Assembly (NCBI RefSeq): GCF_949152225.1
Contig: NZ_CASCJC010000001.1
Location: forward strand, 1,674,001-1,738,000
Reading direction: 5' to 3'
Source: Ligilactobacillus sp900765635
GTDB lineage: Bacteria > Bacillota > Bacilli > Lactobacillales > Lactobacillaceae
Length of the DNA stretch: 64,000 nt
Below, piece by piece: positions 25,477-33,196 of the stretch (its first letter is position 1; every line of letters starts with the position of its first letter). The notes under the pieces were generated by a model. The model ran no database searches, was not told where the DNA came from, and was given only the letters and a program-made list of their open reading frames with translations. Position numbers and translations under genes: made by a program.

Positions 25477-26334
25477 ATGAACAACTTTTTAGTCAAAGAA
25501 AAAATGGCAGAATTTTTAAAAGAAGACTTTGGTATTGCGGATTTAAATTCCATTTGGTTACCACAACAAGAAATCAATGGTTATTTTATCGCCAAAGAAG
25601 ATGGGATAATCTGTGGCCAACAAATTCCTAGTGCTACTTATGAACTTTTAGGAAACGCCACTTATACTCCCTTAATAGCCGATGGTAGCAAGGTAACTAA
25701 AGGGACCAAAATCGGGCAAGTTAAAGGCTTAGCTGCAAGTGTCTTAGGCGGAGAACGTGTCATCTTAAACTTACTCCAACGCATGAGTGCGATCGCAACT
25801 AAAACACATTATTTAAACGCTAAACTAAATGATCCAACCATCAAACTCACGGATACACGCAAAACGTTGCCTGGTTTGCGGATGTTTGATAAATATGCAG
25901 TCAGCTGTGGAGGCGGACATAATCATCGTTTCGACCTAACCGGAGCAATCATGTTAAAAGACAATCACATCGCTGCTTGTGGCCACAGTATTGCTACAGC
26001 TGTCGCTTGCATTCGTCAAAAACAAGGGCCGTTAACTCCAATCGAAGTCGAAGTTGAAACCAAAGAACAACTACTTCAAGCTATCGCAGCTGATGTTGAA
26101 GTCATCATGTTTGATAATCAACCTCCAGAAGTAATCAAAGAATGGAGAAAACTCGTACCTGAACATATCAAGATTGAAGCTTCAGGTGGTATCAACGCTG
26201 AAACACTACCACAATTTAAGGGCTGTGGGGCTAATTTCTTATCGCTTGGATGCTTGACTAATGAAGTAGCGGTATTTGATATTAGCTTTTTATTAACAGA
26301 TGCAATCAAAGCAGACAACCCCTTAACTAAATAG
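25477..26334 (+). CDS. nadC: Nicotinate-nucleotide diphosphorylase (quinolinate phosphoribosyltransferase)
   Basis: 285 residues from ATG at 25477, with ATGAGGA upstream. NadC motifs: GERVILNLLQRMSAIATKTH, the PRPP/QA-binding TDTRKTLPGLRMFDKYAV, GGGHNHRFDLTGAIMLKDNH, EVEVETKEQL, VIMFDNQPPEV and IEASGGINAETLPQF. It converts quinolinate and PRPP to nicotinate mononucleotide and CO2. It follows the MFS gene by 5 bp, so the two are co-transcribed. Quinolinate salvage rather than de novo NAD synthesis is the likely job. Confidence 0.95.
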   Translation: MNNFLVKEKMAEFLKEDFGIADLNSIWLPQQEINGYFIAKEDGIICGQQIPSATYELLGNATYTPLIADGSKVTKGTKIGQVKGLAASVLGGERVILNLLQRMSAIATKTHYLNAKLNDPTIKLTDTRKTLPGLRMFDKYAVSCGGGHNHRFDLTGAIMLKDNHIAACGHSIATAVACIRQKQGPLTPIEVEVETKEQLLQAIAADVEVIMFDNQPPEVIKEWRKLVPEHIKIEASGGINAETLPQFKGCGANFLSLGCLTNEVAVFDISFLLTDAIKADNPLTK

Positions 26335-26342
26335 TTTTGACT

Positions 26343-26385
26343 AAGCCACGAAAACCCATCTGTTGATGAGTATTTCGTGGCTTTT
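26343..26385 (+). terminator. Terminator of nadC
   Basis: AAGCCACGAAA and TTTCGTGGCTTTT arms with a 19-nt loop. Confidence 0.75.
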
Positions 26386-26595
26386 ATAAAATATACCCTA
26401 AAATTTGCATAAATAAGACTAACTTAGCTATCAAACTCCCGCTTTTTTGCTCCTGTGCAAAAAAGCACAAATTATCTTTGTATAATTTTACATTTTTGTA
26501 ACATTATTTTTAAAAATTCTTTTATTAGAAGTTTAGACAGGTTCACAAAACCTTGGCATAATAATTTTTCGAAATATTACTCACCTTAATAATTT

Positions 26596-26612
26596 AGTAA
26601 CATTTTTGTAAC
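26596..26612 (+). promoter_or_regulatory. WalR-type direct repeat
   Basis: AGTAAC-ATTTT-TGTAAC fits the WalR box TGTWAH-N5-TGTWAH with one mismatch. Further TGTAAC half-sites occur at 26497 and 26777. The 26335-26890 gap has no gene; it is AT-rich regulatory DNA before a cell-wall hydrolase, a typical WalR target. Confidence 0.5.
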
Positions 26613-26793
26613 ATTTGTAGTGATTACTAAAATTTACTATTGACACAAAAACCTTGTATTATCAACTATAGCTAACCGAAATATAAGTTCTCATTTCGTT
26701 CGCAAATTAAAATAAAGTCTTCATAAACAATGGTTTCATAGGGGTTATGCGCCTTTTGTTACAAAAAACTGCAATTTGTAACATTTTTTAACG

Positions 26794-26821
26794 TTCACTA
26801 GTGTCATTTTAAGGATATAAT
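26794..26821 (+). promoter_or_regulatory. Promoter of the LysM-NlpC/P60 gene
   Basis: TTCACT (26794-26799), 16-bp spacer, TATAAT (26816-26821), about 55 bp before the SD AGGGAG. Confidence 0.55.
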
Positions 26822-26890
26822 AGCATTATGGAATTAATCTACACATGTTACATGTTTCTTTAAATTTGAAAAATTAGGGAGTGAAATCAT

Positions 26891-28150
26891 TTGAATCATT
26901 CAGCAAAATCGTTGCTTGTCGGTACTGTAGGAGCAGCTGGTTTGTTATTAGCGACAAGCGCCACTGCAAACGCTGATACAACACATAAAGTTGTCAAAAA
27001 CGATACGATCTGGGATTTATCTCAAAAGTACGGTGTCTCAATTGCAGATCTCGAAAAAGCTAATAACATTGATGGCAATTCTCATTTGATTTTTGTTGGT
27101 CAAACTTTGACGATTCCTACTAGCGGTTCAACAACTGATACTGCTACAACAAATCAAGTGACTGTTAAAGCTGGCGATACCTTATGGGCAATCGCTAAAG
27201 CTCACGGCGTTTCTGTAGATCAATTACGTTCATTGAATGGTTTGGCAGCAGATGCTTTCATCATCCATCCTGGTGATGTCTTAAAGGTTACTGGCCAAGC
27301 ACAAAATGTTCAACAATCTGTTTCTATTCCAGAAACAACGGTTCAAACACCAACACAAGAAACACAACCACCTGTTCAAGAAGAACAAACACAAACACCG
27401 GTTATCTCTGCTAACCATGTTTCTTATACAGTTAAAGAAGGCGATTCGCTTTACATAATCGCTCAAGCTTATGGCGTTACGGTTGAATCCTTGCGTCAAT
27501 CTAATGTCTTAGGCGCTACTTTACAAATTGGTCAAACATTAATTATTAATGACCCAACTAAGAATCCTACAGCTCAAGAAGAAACACAACAATCAACAAC
27601 AGTTGAAGATGTTGTTGACTCTGTTCAAGAAGATGTGCAAGTAGACGCCCCAGTTCAAAGTACACCTTCTGTAAGTACAGACAACAATACAAACAACTCT
27701 GCTAACTCGAACTCCTCAAGTTCAAGCAATGCAGGTTCAAATACAACAGTCCAACAACCTGTTGCACCTTCTACACCATCTGTATCAACACCTTCTTACA
27801 GTGGTGCAGCTATCGCTCAATACGCAAGCACATTTATCGGTGTTCCTTACGTTTGGGGCGGAACTACTCCTAGTGGTTTTGACTGCTCAGGTTTAACTCA
27901 ATATGTTTACGCACACTTTGGCAAGTCCATCGGCCGTAACACAATTGCTCAAGAAAATGCAGGAACAATTATTCCAGTTTCTCAAGCACAAGTTGGTGAC
28001 TTATTATTCTGGGGTTCACGTGGTAGCACATATCACGTAGGTATCTACATGGGTGGCAACACTTATTTAGCTGCTCCAGAACCAGGCCGTTCCGTATCAA
28101 CAGGCAACATGACTTACTTCATGCCTTCATTTGCGGTACACGTAAACTAA
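26891..28150 (+). CDS. Secreted peptidoglycan hydrolase, three LysM plus NlpC/P60
   Basis: 419 residues from a TTG start with AGGGAG nine bases upstream. Signal peptide 1-28, cleaved after SATANA. LysM repeats lie at about 32-76 (VVKNDTIWDLSQKYGVSI), 90-133 (VKAGDTLWAIAKAHGVSV) and 178-220 (VKEGDSLYIIAQAYGVTV), followed by a Ser/Thr/Asn/Gln/Pro linker. The C-terminal NlpC/P60 domain from about 306 has Cys332 in GFDCSGL and His382 in YHVGIYMG. It probably cuts gamma-D-Glu-diaminoacid links in wall peptides during growth or daughter-cell separation. WalR-like repeats upstream fit that role. Confidence 0.93.
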   Translation: MNHSAKSLLVGTVGAAGLLLATSATANADTTHKVVKNDTIWDLSQKYGVSIADLEKANNIDGNSHLIFVGQTLTIPTSGSTTDTATTNQVTVKAGDTLWAIAKAHGVSVDQLRSLNGLAADAFIIHPGDVLKVTGQAQNVQQSVSIPETTVQTPTQETQPPVQEEQTQTPVISANHVSYTVKEGDSLYIIAQAYGVTVESLRQSNVLGATLQIGQTLIINDPTKNPTAQEETQQSTTVEDVVDSVQEDVQVDAPVQSTPSVSTDNNTNNSANSNSSSSSNAGSNTTVQQPVAPSTPSVSTPSYSGAAIAQYASTFIGVPYVWGGTTPSGFDCSGLTQYVYAHFGKSIGRNTIAQENAGTIIPVSQAQVGDLLFWGSRGSTYHVGIYMGGNTYLAAPEPGRSVSTGNMTYFMPSFAVHVN

Positions 28151-28166
28151 TTAATACAAACATTAT

Positions 28167-28191
28167 CCCCTGCGCTTGCGTAGGGGTTTTT
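28167..28191 (+). terminator. Terminator of the P60 gene
   Basis: CCCCT...AGGGG stem followed by TTTTT. Confidence 0.7.
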
Positions 28192-28200
28192 GATACTAAA

Positions 28201-28238
28201 AAAATACACCACATAATCTAGGTTATGTGGTGTATTTT
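28201..28238. terminator. Bidirectional terminator
   Basis: AAAATACACCACATAA and TTATGTGGTGTATTTT arms between the converging P60 and HAD genes. Confidence 0.85.
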
Positions 28239-28242
28239 AGTT

Positions 28243-29064
28243 TTACTCAGTCAGTAAGTTTTGTTCGATATAATTAGCAATTCCATCGTGATCATTATCA
28301 TCTGTAATAAAATTAGCAACACTCTTCGTTAATTCACTACCGTTGGCCATCACGACACCAATTTTAGCGTTTTGAATCATATCATGATCATTGTCGGCAT
28401 CTCCAAAGGCGCATAGGTTATCCATCGTCAAATCATGCCAACTAAGAATCTTTTCTAGTCCAAATGTCTTAGAAATACGTGGATCCATGAATTCATACAA
28501 GGTACTTGTGGTGATGAGCGCAGCTGACTTGTAGTGTGGATTAGAAAATGATTGTCCACGTTTTACAACTTTATCCATGTCTTCTGGATTAAAGACAATC
28601 ATCACCTTAGGCTTTGGTTTTTGTAAAAATTCATCAAAATCGACAATTCGGTAGTCAATCTTATCTTCTTTAGATAGCGTCTTGATTAAATCATCTTCTT
28701 TAGGCGCATATAGCAAACCTTGGTATGGAATGGCAAAGTTTACCGGCATATCTGCGTAATGTTTGATGATTTCTTTGATTAAAGCTCCATCAAGTGGGTA
28801 ATTATCTTCTTGTTTATCCAAGGACAAATCACATAATTCTGAGCCACCCGAACCTACGATAAAATCGACTTGGCCAGCCAAGCCCCAATCAGCAAGTTGA
28901 TCTTTAACACTAAGGCTTTCACGGCCTGTGGCAATTCCAAATAAGTAACCTTGGCTGCGTGCTTTTTTGATGGCAGCAGCCGTCTTTTCTCCAACGGTTC
29001 CTGTGCTTGTGAGTAATGTTCCGTCGGCATCGCATGCGATGACTTTGATGTTATTCATAAACAT
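28243..29064 (-). CDS. HAD-superfamily Cof-type sugar phosphatase
   Basis: 273 residues (or 271 if the second ATG, at 29058, is used; GAGGTGAT lies upstream of both). Motif I DADGTLL, motif II around FGIATGRES, a conserved Lys region, and motif IV GDADNDHDMI define a class IIB (Cof) HAD phosphatase with an inserted cap. Such enzymes act on sugar phosphates or flavin-type substrates; no specific target is indicated here. Confidence 0.88.
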   Translation of the reverse strand: MFMNNIKVIACDADGTLLTSTGTVGEKTAAAIKKARSQGYLFGIATGRESLSVKDQLADWGLAGQVDFIVGSGGSELCDLSLDKQEDNYPLDGALIKEIIKHYADMPVNFAIPYQGLLYAPKEDDLIKTLSKEDKIDYRIVDFDEFLQKPKPKVMIVFNPEDMDKVVKRGQSFSNPHYKSAALITTSTLYEFMDPRISKTFGLEKILSWHDLTMDNLCAFGDADNDHDMIQNAKIGVVMANGSELTKSVANFITDDNDHDGIANYIEQNLLTE

Positions 29065-29121
29065 ATCACCTCATCACAATTATACATGCACAATTCACTT
29101 TCAACAACCGTTTTCACATTT

Positions 29122-29808
29122 TTAAGCTAAAGTTTGATATTTCTTAGCGAAATGCTTTTCTAAAATACTCAATAGTTGAGCAAAAGTAAAGGTCAAGACA
29201 AAATAAATGCCAGCAGCTACCAATAATGACGCTACAAAATTATACAATGTACCGCCAACACCTAGGGCTTGTGCGGTAACTTTTTGTACACCAATATAAA
29301 AAAGTACCGAAGATTCCTTGATTAATGAAATAAATTCATTGCCTAAAGCTGGTAATGTTGTTCGGATAGCTTGGGGCAAGACGATAAAACGCATTGTTTG
29401 GATATGGCTTAACCTAAGACTTAAACCGGCTTCCATCTGCCCTTTTACAACTCCAGAAATACCTGCCCGAAAAATCTCAGCGATATAAGCTGCCGAATTT
29501 AACCCTAAGGCAAGTGAGCCTGGCAAAGTTCGGTCAAGGCTTGATCCTAAAATATGAATCGGAGCAATCTCGATGCACTTAGACAAAGTATAATAAATCA
29601 GCATTACTTGAATCATCGCAGGCATCCCACGTACAATTGCGATATAGACTCGTGCAAAGCCACGTAAAAATTTAACCTTTGACATTCTAAACAACACCAA
29701 AACCAACCCTAAAATGGTCCCGATAAAGCCACCGATTAGCGAGATGATGATCGTTTGTGCCGTCCCATCGATGAATGCTGGATAGTATTGGTACATGAAA
29801 TCAAACAT
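29122..29808 (-). CDS. Polar amino-acid ABC transporter permease
   Basis: 228 residues with about five helices. HisM/GlnP signatures are present: YIAIVRGMPAMIQVMLIYYT, LGLNSAAYIAEIFRAGI and the EAA loop VKGQMEAGLSLRLSHIQTMR followed by FIVLPQAIRTTLPALGNEF. It lies 20 bp downstream of its binding protein. The ATPase gene expected after it is missing; the next gene is an unrelated HAD phosphatase. Confidence 0.92.
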   Translation of the reverse strand: MFDFMYQYYPAFIDGTAQTIIISLIGGFIGTILGLVLVLFRMSKVKFLRGFARVYIAIVRGMPAMIQVMLIYYTLSKCIEIAPIHILGSSLDRTLPGSLALGLNSAAYIAEIFRAGISGVVKGQMEAGLSLRLSHIQTMRFIVLPQAIRTTLPALGNEFISLIKESSVLFYIGVQKVTAQALGVGGTLYNFVASLLVAAGIYFVLTFTFAQLLSILEKHFAKKYQTLA

Positions 29809-29828
29809 CTATCCTTGCCCCTTTCTAA

Positions 29829-30659
29829 TTAGTTAACGTATTTGCTTTGAAGTTCTTGCGCTTCTTTTAACATTTGTCCATCTTGTCCACTGTCTTTAAC
29901 TTGTTTAATAACCTTATTGACAGCTTTAATTAACTTTTTATCCCCCTTCTTAACAGCAACACTGTACGCTTCAACATCCTTAACATCTGTTAACTGCACT
30001 TTAGCTACCGCATACTTACCAGAAAATTTTTTTGCATAGTTATTAGCCGTTGCGTTTTCCAACACGACACCGTCAAGTTTATCGTTAGCTAATTCTGTCG
30101 CTAAAGAAGTTACTAATGATTCAGAAACAAGGTTAGCATCTGGCATTTTCTTTTTAACTAATTCTTCTTGCGTAGTTGATTGTTGTGCTCCAATCTGCTT
30201 GCCGGCTAACGCTTTTAGTGTGTCATATTTATCTTGGTCGCCTTTTTTAACTAACAAAACATTTTTAACACTGTAATATGAGTCCGAAAAATCAACGGCC
30301 TTTTCTCTTTTCTTAGTCTTAGATAAGCCAGACAACACTAAATCAACCTTGTTGTTGTTCAATTCAGAAATTAAAGATGGAAATTCGATATTGACGATTT
30401 TTAACTTCACACCTAATTCATCAGCAATCTTTTTAGCTAACATCATGTCATAGCCGACAAATTCTTTTTTACCATCTTTAACGATAGGAAATTCAAATGA
30501 TTCAAAGTCCGCCGAGGTTCCTACCGTTAAAACCTTGGCTTTTTTAATGTCTTTAATCGAATTATCAGTTTGTGGGCCAGCTTTTTTATTGGAACACCCT
30601 ACCAATACCAAAGCTAAACCAAATAACGCTACAGTCTGCATAAAATTTTTAAGTTTCAT
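29829..30659 (-). CDS. Amino-acid ABC transporter substrate-binding lipoprotein
   Basis: 276 residues. The N-terminus ends LALVLVGCSNKK, a genuine lipobox, unlike the other binding proteins in this window. SBP family 3 motifs include LTVGTSADFESFEFP, FVGYDMMLAKKIADELGVKL, VDLVLSGLSKTKKREKAVDF and the AGKQIGAQQSTTQEELV segment. It probably binds glutamine, cystine or another polar amino acid. First gene of a two-gene transport unit lacking an ATPase. Confidence 0.92.
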   Translation of the reverse strand: MKLKNFMQTVALFGLALVLVGCSNKKAGPQTDNSIKDIKKAKVLTVGTSADFESFEFPIVKDGKKEFVGYDMMLAKKIADELGVKLKIVNIEFPSLISELNNNKVDLVLSGLSKTKKREKAVDFSDSYYSVKNVLLVKKGDQDKYDTLKALAGKQIGAQQSTTQEELVKKKMPDANLVSESLVTSLATELANDKLDGVVLENATANNYAKKFSGKYAVAKVQLTDVKDVEAYSVAVKKGDKKLIKAVNKVIKQVKDSGQDGQMLKEAQELQSKYVN

Positions 30660-30810
30660 AATAATTTCTCCCTTTAATTTTTTTCTAAATCATTTATTAA
30701 CAAACACTATACAGACCATTTTCGAATTTTTAATAATAAATATTCATAATAATGTAAATTTTAGATATTTAATACAAAAATACATAATTTTATACATTTT
30801 AAAACGCAAA

Positions 30811-30837
30811 AAAACGAGGTACAAACTACCTCGTTTT
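30811..30837. terminator. Terminator downstream of the GH13-like gene
   Basis: AAAACGAGGTA-CAAAC-TACCTCGTTTT, a perfect 11-bp stem usable on either strand. Confidence 0.85.
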
Positions 30838-30851
30838 AATCTTTATTAAAC

Positions 30852-32621
30852 TTACGCTTCGATAATCACAAAACCATTTTGTCCGACCCGATGTTGATCT
30901 TCAAGCAAATTTTGGCTCAAGATTAATTTAGCATTTTTAGGTAAGACAAACTTGACACTGCCATATCCCATGTTAAATAACGCAAAAATCTTACGGTTAC
31001 CCAAGGTCCGTGTAAAGCTCAAAAAGTCAAACTTACTGTTACATTGACCCCATTCAAGGCTACCTTGCGTCAACAAATCACTGTAACGACGTCTAAATGA
31101 AATCAATAACTTAACGAAACGATGCATAGTTTCATCTTGTTGTTCTTTATTCCACTTCATGCAGTTGCGATTAGCGAAAGGCTGTGTCCCACTTAACCCG
31201 ATTTCGGTACCATAATATAAACATGGCATCCCTGGTTGCATAAACACAAAAGCAAGTAAAGCCCGTAAAAGCTGGGCATCGTCACCACATTGTGCCAGCA
31301 GACGCAATGTATTGCGATTGTCTAAGGCATTTAACATCACTTGGTTGTTTTGGTCACGATACTTCATCAACTGTTCGTTTAAAGCATGAATCATCTCGGC
31401 TAGTGGAATTTCATGTTCGATGAAGTAATCACGCAAAATACCCATCAAAGCTTCGTTGGTTGTCCCATCAAATTCGCGTCGTTCAATTCGTGAACTAGCA
31501 TCTTGCTTAACTTGCCCCAACAAGCATACGTCTGGTTTAATGCGCTTGGCTTGGCGGTAAAATTCATGCCAAAATTCGTGATCGACTTCATCGGCACAAC
31601 TCAAATGCCAAGCATCAATATCAAAGTTTTCTAGCCAGTAGCGTGCCACTTGCAAGAGATAATCTTTAACTGCGGGATTTTTTGTATTGAGTTTTGGCAG
31701 ATGCGGATTGTTGGCAAAAACTTCATAAGATAAGCTTTTAGCAATGTGGGGATTATCGGTTGGCACATAATGTGGCGGAAAATCATGAATCAAAAACCAA
31801 TCGGCAAAGCGGGATTGGCGTCCGTAACGTTTGACATCTTGCCATTGTAATGAAAAGTCACCCACATGATGAAAGACACCATCAATCATGACTTTCATTC
31901 CACGCTGATGGGCTTGTAAAATCAACTCTTTGAGCTTTTCTTTAGTTCCAAAAGTAGGATCTAGACTATAAAAGTCAATCGGATCAAATTTATGATTAGA
32001 GTAAGCAACAAATAATGCCCCCAGATACAAGCCGTTGACTCCTAGTTCTTGTAGATAATCGAGCCGATCGATGACTCCTTGTAAATCTCCCCCAAAAAAG
32101 CTCGTCTCGTTTGCTTCTTGACTATCCCATTCAAGGGTCGATTCGTGGTCATTTTTAGTATCACCATTAGCAAAACTATCCAAAAAGATATCATACCAAA
32201 CAACACTACGCGCCCATTTAGGTGTTTCTAAGACATCATCCGTTGCAAAATACGGCAACTTAAACGGTGCTACGTGTTTCAAACAATCAGCTGTATATGG
32301 GCGCAACTTGCGATCATCATAAATATATTCTTCGCCTTCTGGTCCTAAGAGATGAAAAGCATACTCTAAGCGCCGATTGGCTGGCAAAGAAAACTCTGCT
32401 AACCAATAATCTGCGACCACGCTTTGATACAAGCATTTCATAGCAATCACTTCTGGATGCCACAAGCCATCAGCAGCTTGAATCGCATATGGATCGGCAT
32501 ATAAAAGTTCCACCCCTAAAACATCTCTGTGTTTCAAACGCAAGCGGATCTGAACAGTATTTTTATCTTTTAAATAAGCCATCGCACTATCGGGGCGATG
32601 ATAAACAGCCGCTTTTTGCAT
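30852..32621 (-). CDS. GH13 neopullulanase/maltogenic amylase-like protein with all three catalytic carboxylates replaced
   Basis: 589 residues, intact, SD AAGGATG. The order is an N-terminal beta domain (1-120) as in GH13_20 enzymes, the barrel, then a C-terminal beta domain. The overall family match is strong (SFFGGDLQGVIDRLDYLQEL, HKFDPIDFYSLDPTFGT, region I MIDGVFHHVG). The active site is altered: region II reads DIDAWHLSCADEVDHEFW where GxRxD is expected, so the nucleophile Asp is Ser341 and the Arg is His339. Region III reads LLGQVKQDAS, with Gln370 for the acid/base Glu. Region IV reads LDNRNT, with Asn437 for the stabilising Asp. It should be non-hydrolytic, perhaps a glucan-binding or regulatory protein. 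No partner gene is adjacent. Confidence 0.9.
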   Translation of the reverse strand: MQKAAVYHRPDSAMAYLKDKNTVQIRLRLKHRDVLGVELLYADPYAIQAADGLWHPEVIAMKCLYQSVVADYWLAEFSLPANRRLEYAFHLLGPEGEEYIYDDRKLRPYTADCLKHVAPFKLPYFATDDVLETPKWARSVVWYDIFLDSFANGDTKNDHESTLEWDSQEANETSFFGGDLQGVIDRLDYLQELGVNGLYLGALFVAYSNHKFDPIDFYSLDPTFGTKEKLKELILQAHQRGMKVMIDGVFHHVGDFSLQWQDVKRYGRQSRFADWFLIHDFPPHYVPTDNPHIAKSLSYEVFANNPHLPKLNTKNPAVKDYLLQVARYWLENFDIDAWHLSCADEVDHEFWHEFYRQAKRIKPDVCLLGQVKQDASSRIERREFDGTTNEALMGILRDYFIEHEIPLAEMIHALNEQLMKYRDQNNQVMLNALDNRNTLRLLAQCGDDAQLLRALLAFVFMQPGMPCLYYGTEIGLSGTQPFANRNCMKWNKEQQDETMHRFVKLLISFRRRYSDLLTQGSLEWGQCNSKFDFLSFTRTLGNRKIFALFNMGYGSVKFVLPKNAKLILSQNLLEDQHRVGQNGFVIIEA

Positions 32622-32717
32622 TTAACATCATCCTTCAATTCTCTATAATCATGCGTATCCCCACAATACGCAATTTTCAATAGTCAGCAAACTTTAAAAT
32701 TGTTTAACTGTCGCTAA

Positions 32718-32860
32718 TATCATTGAACCTCTCATGACTAAAGTCGTAAGATTCTTGGGAAAAGAGTGTACTTGATAGATTATTTCTTTACTAACAGCGT
32801 ATCTCTTGTTTACCAAGCTATCCCCGTGGTTCCTACGGTTTATAAAATTTACCTATATTT
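32718..32860 (-). mobile_element. Possible IS200/IS605-family end relic (omegaRNA-like region), no tnpB
   Basis: On the minus strand this non-coding stretch reads CCGTAGGAACCACGGGGATA, then AGCTTGG, and ends with the hairpin CTTACGACTTTAGTCATGAG followed by AGGTTCAA. This resembles the 3' end of IS605/IS1341-type elements, where the omegaRNA and right end lie. No tnpA or tnpB reading frame is present. The resemblance is from memory of such ends and needs a database match. Confidence 0.4.
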
Positions 32861-32904
32861 TACTTTAAATTTGCTAGGTTTCGCAATCTTTTTCCTAACA
32901 AAAA

Positions 32905-33190
32905 GAGGCTGGAAAAAAACTCAGCTTCAATAGAAAAAAGGCTCACGTCAAAAAATTTGGCGTGCGCCGAGTACACGTTAGAGGTGAAAAAGCAGTCCGA
33001 AAGGAACTAGGATTGTTGCTTCTGGCGATTAACATATCAAAATTATGGTATTTATTCCAAAAAAGAGGGATAAAATCCCCAAAAAAACGAACCAAAAATA
33101 GACATAATAGAAAAATAGCTGATCAAATTTCATTTTTAGAAATTCAATCAGCTATTTTTATGTCCAGACTGGTACTTTTTTCCCAGCCTC
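32905..33190. mobile_element. 286-bp non-autonomous deletion derivative of the IS1182-family element
   Basis: The left end (GAGGCTGG... to TTTGGCGTG at 32956-32964) and the right end (to CCCAGCCTC at 33190) match the two ends of the element at 46412-47970, with the interior missing. Inside is the transposase C-terminus in frame (VRRVHVRGEKAVRKELGLLL). Ends are inverted repeats of the GGCTGGGAAAAA kind. It abuts the 3' end of the CPBP protease gene and could contribute a bidirectional hairpin only in part, since the left hairpin arm has been cut by the deletion. Confidence 0.75.
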
Positions 33191-33196
33191 CTTTCG

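Noticed and set aside
26640..26662. Promoter TTGACA ... TATTAT upstream of the P60 gene
   Set aside because: The spacer is only 11 bp; the TTCACT-16-TATAAT pair at 26794-26821 is better placed.
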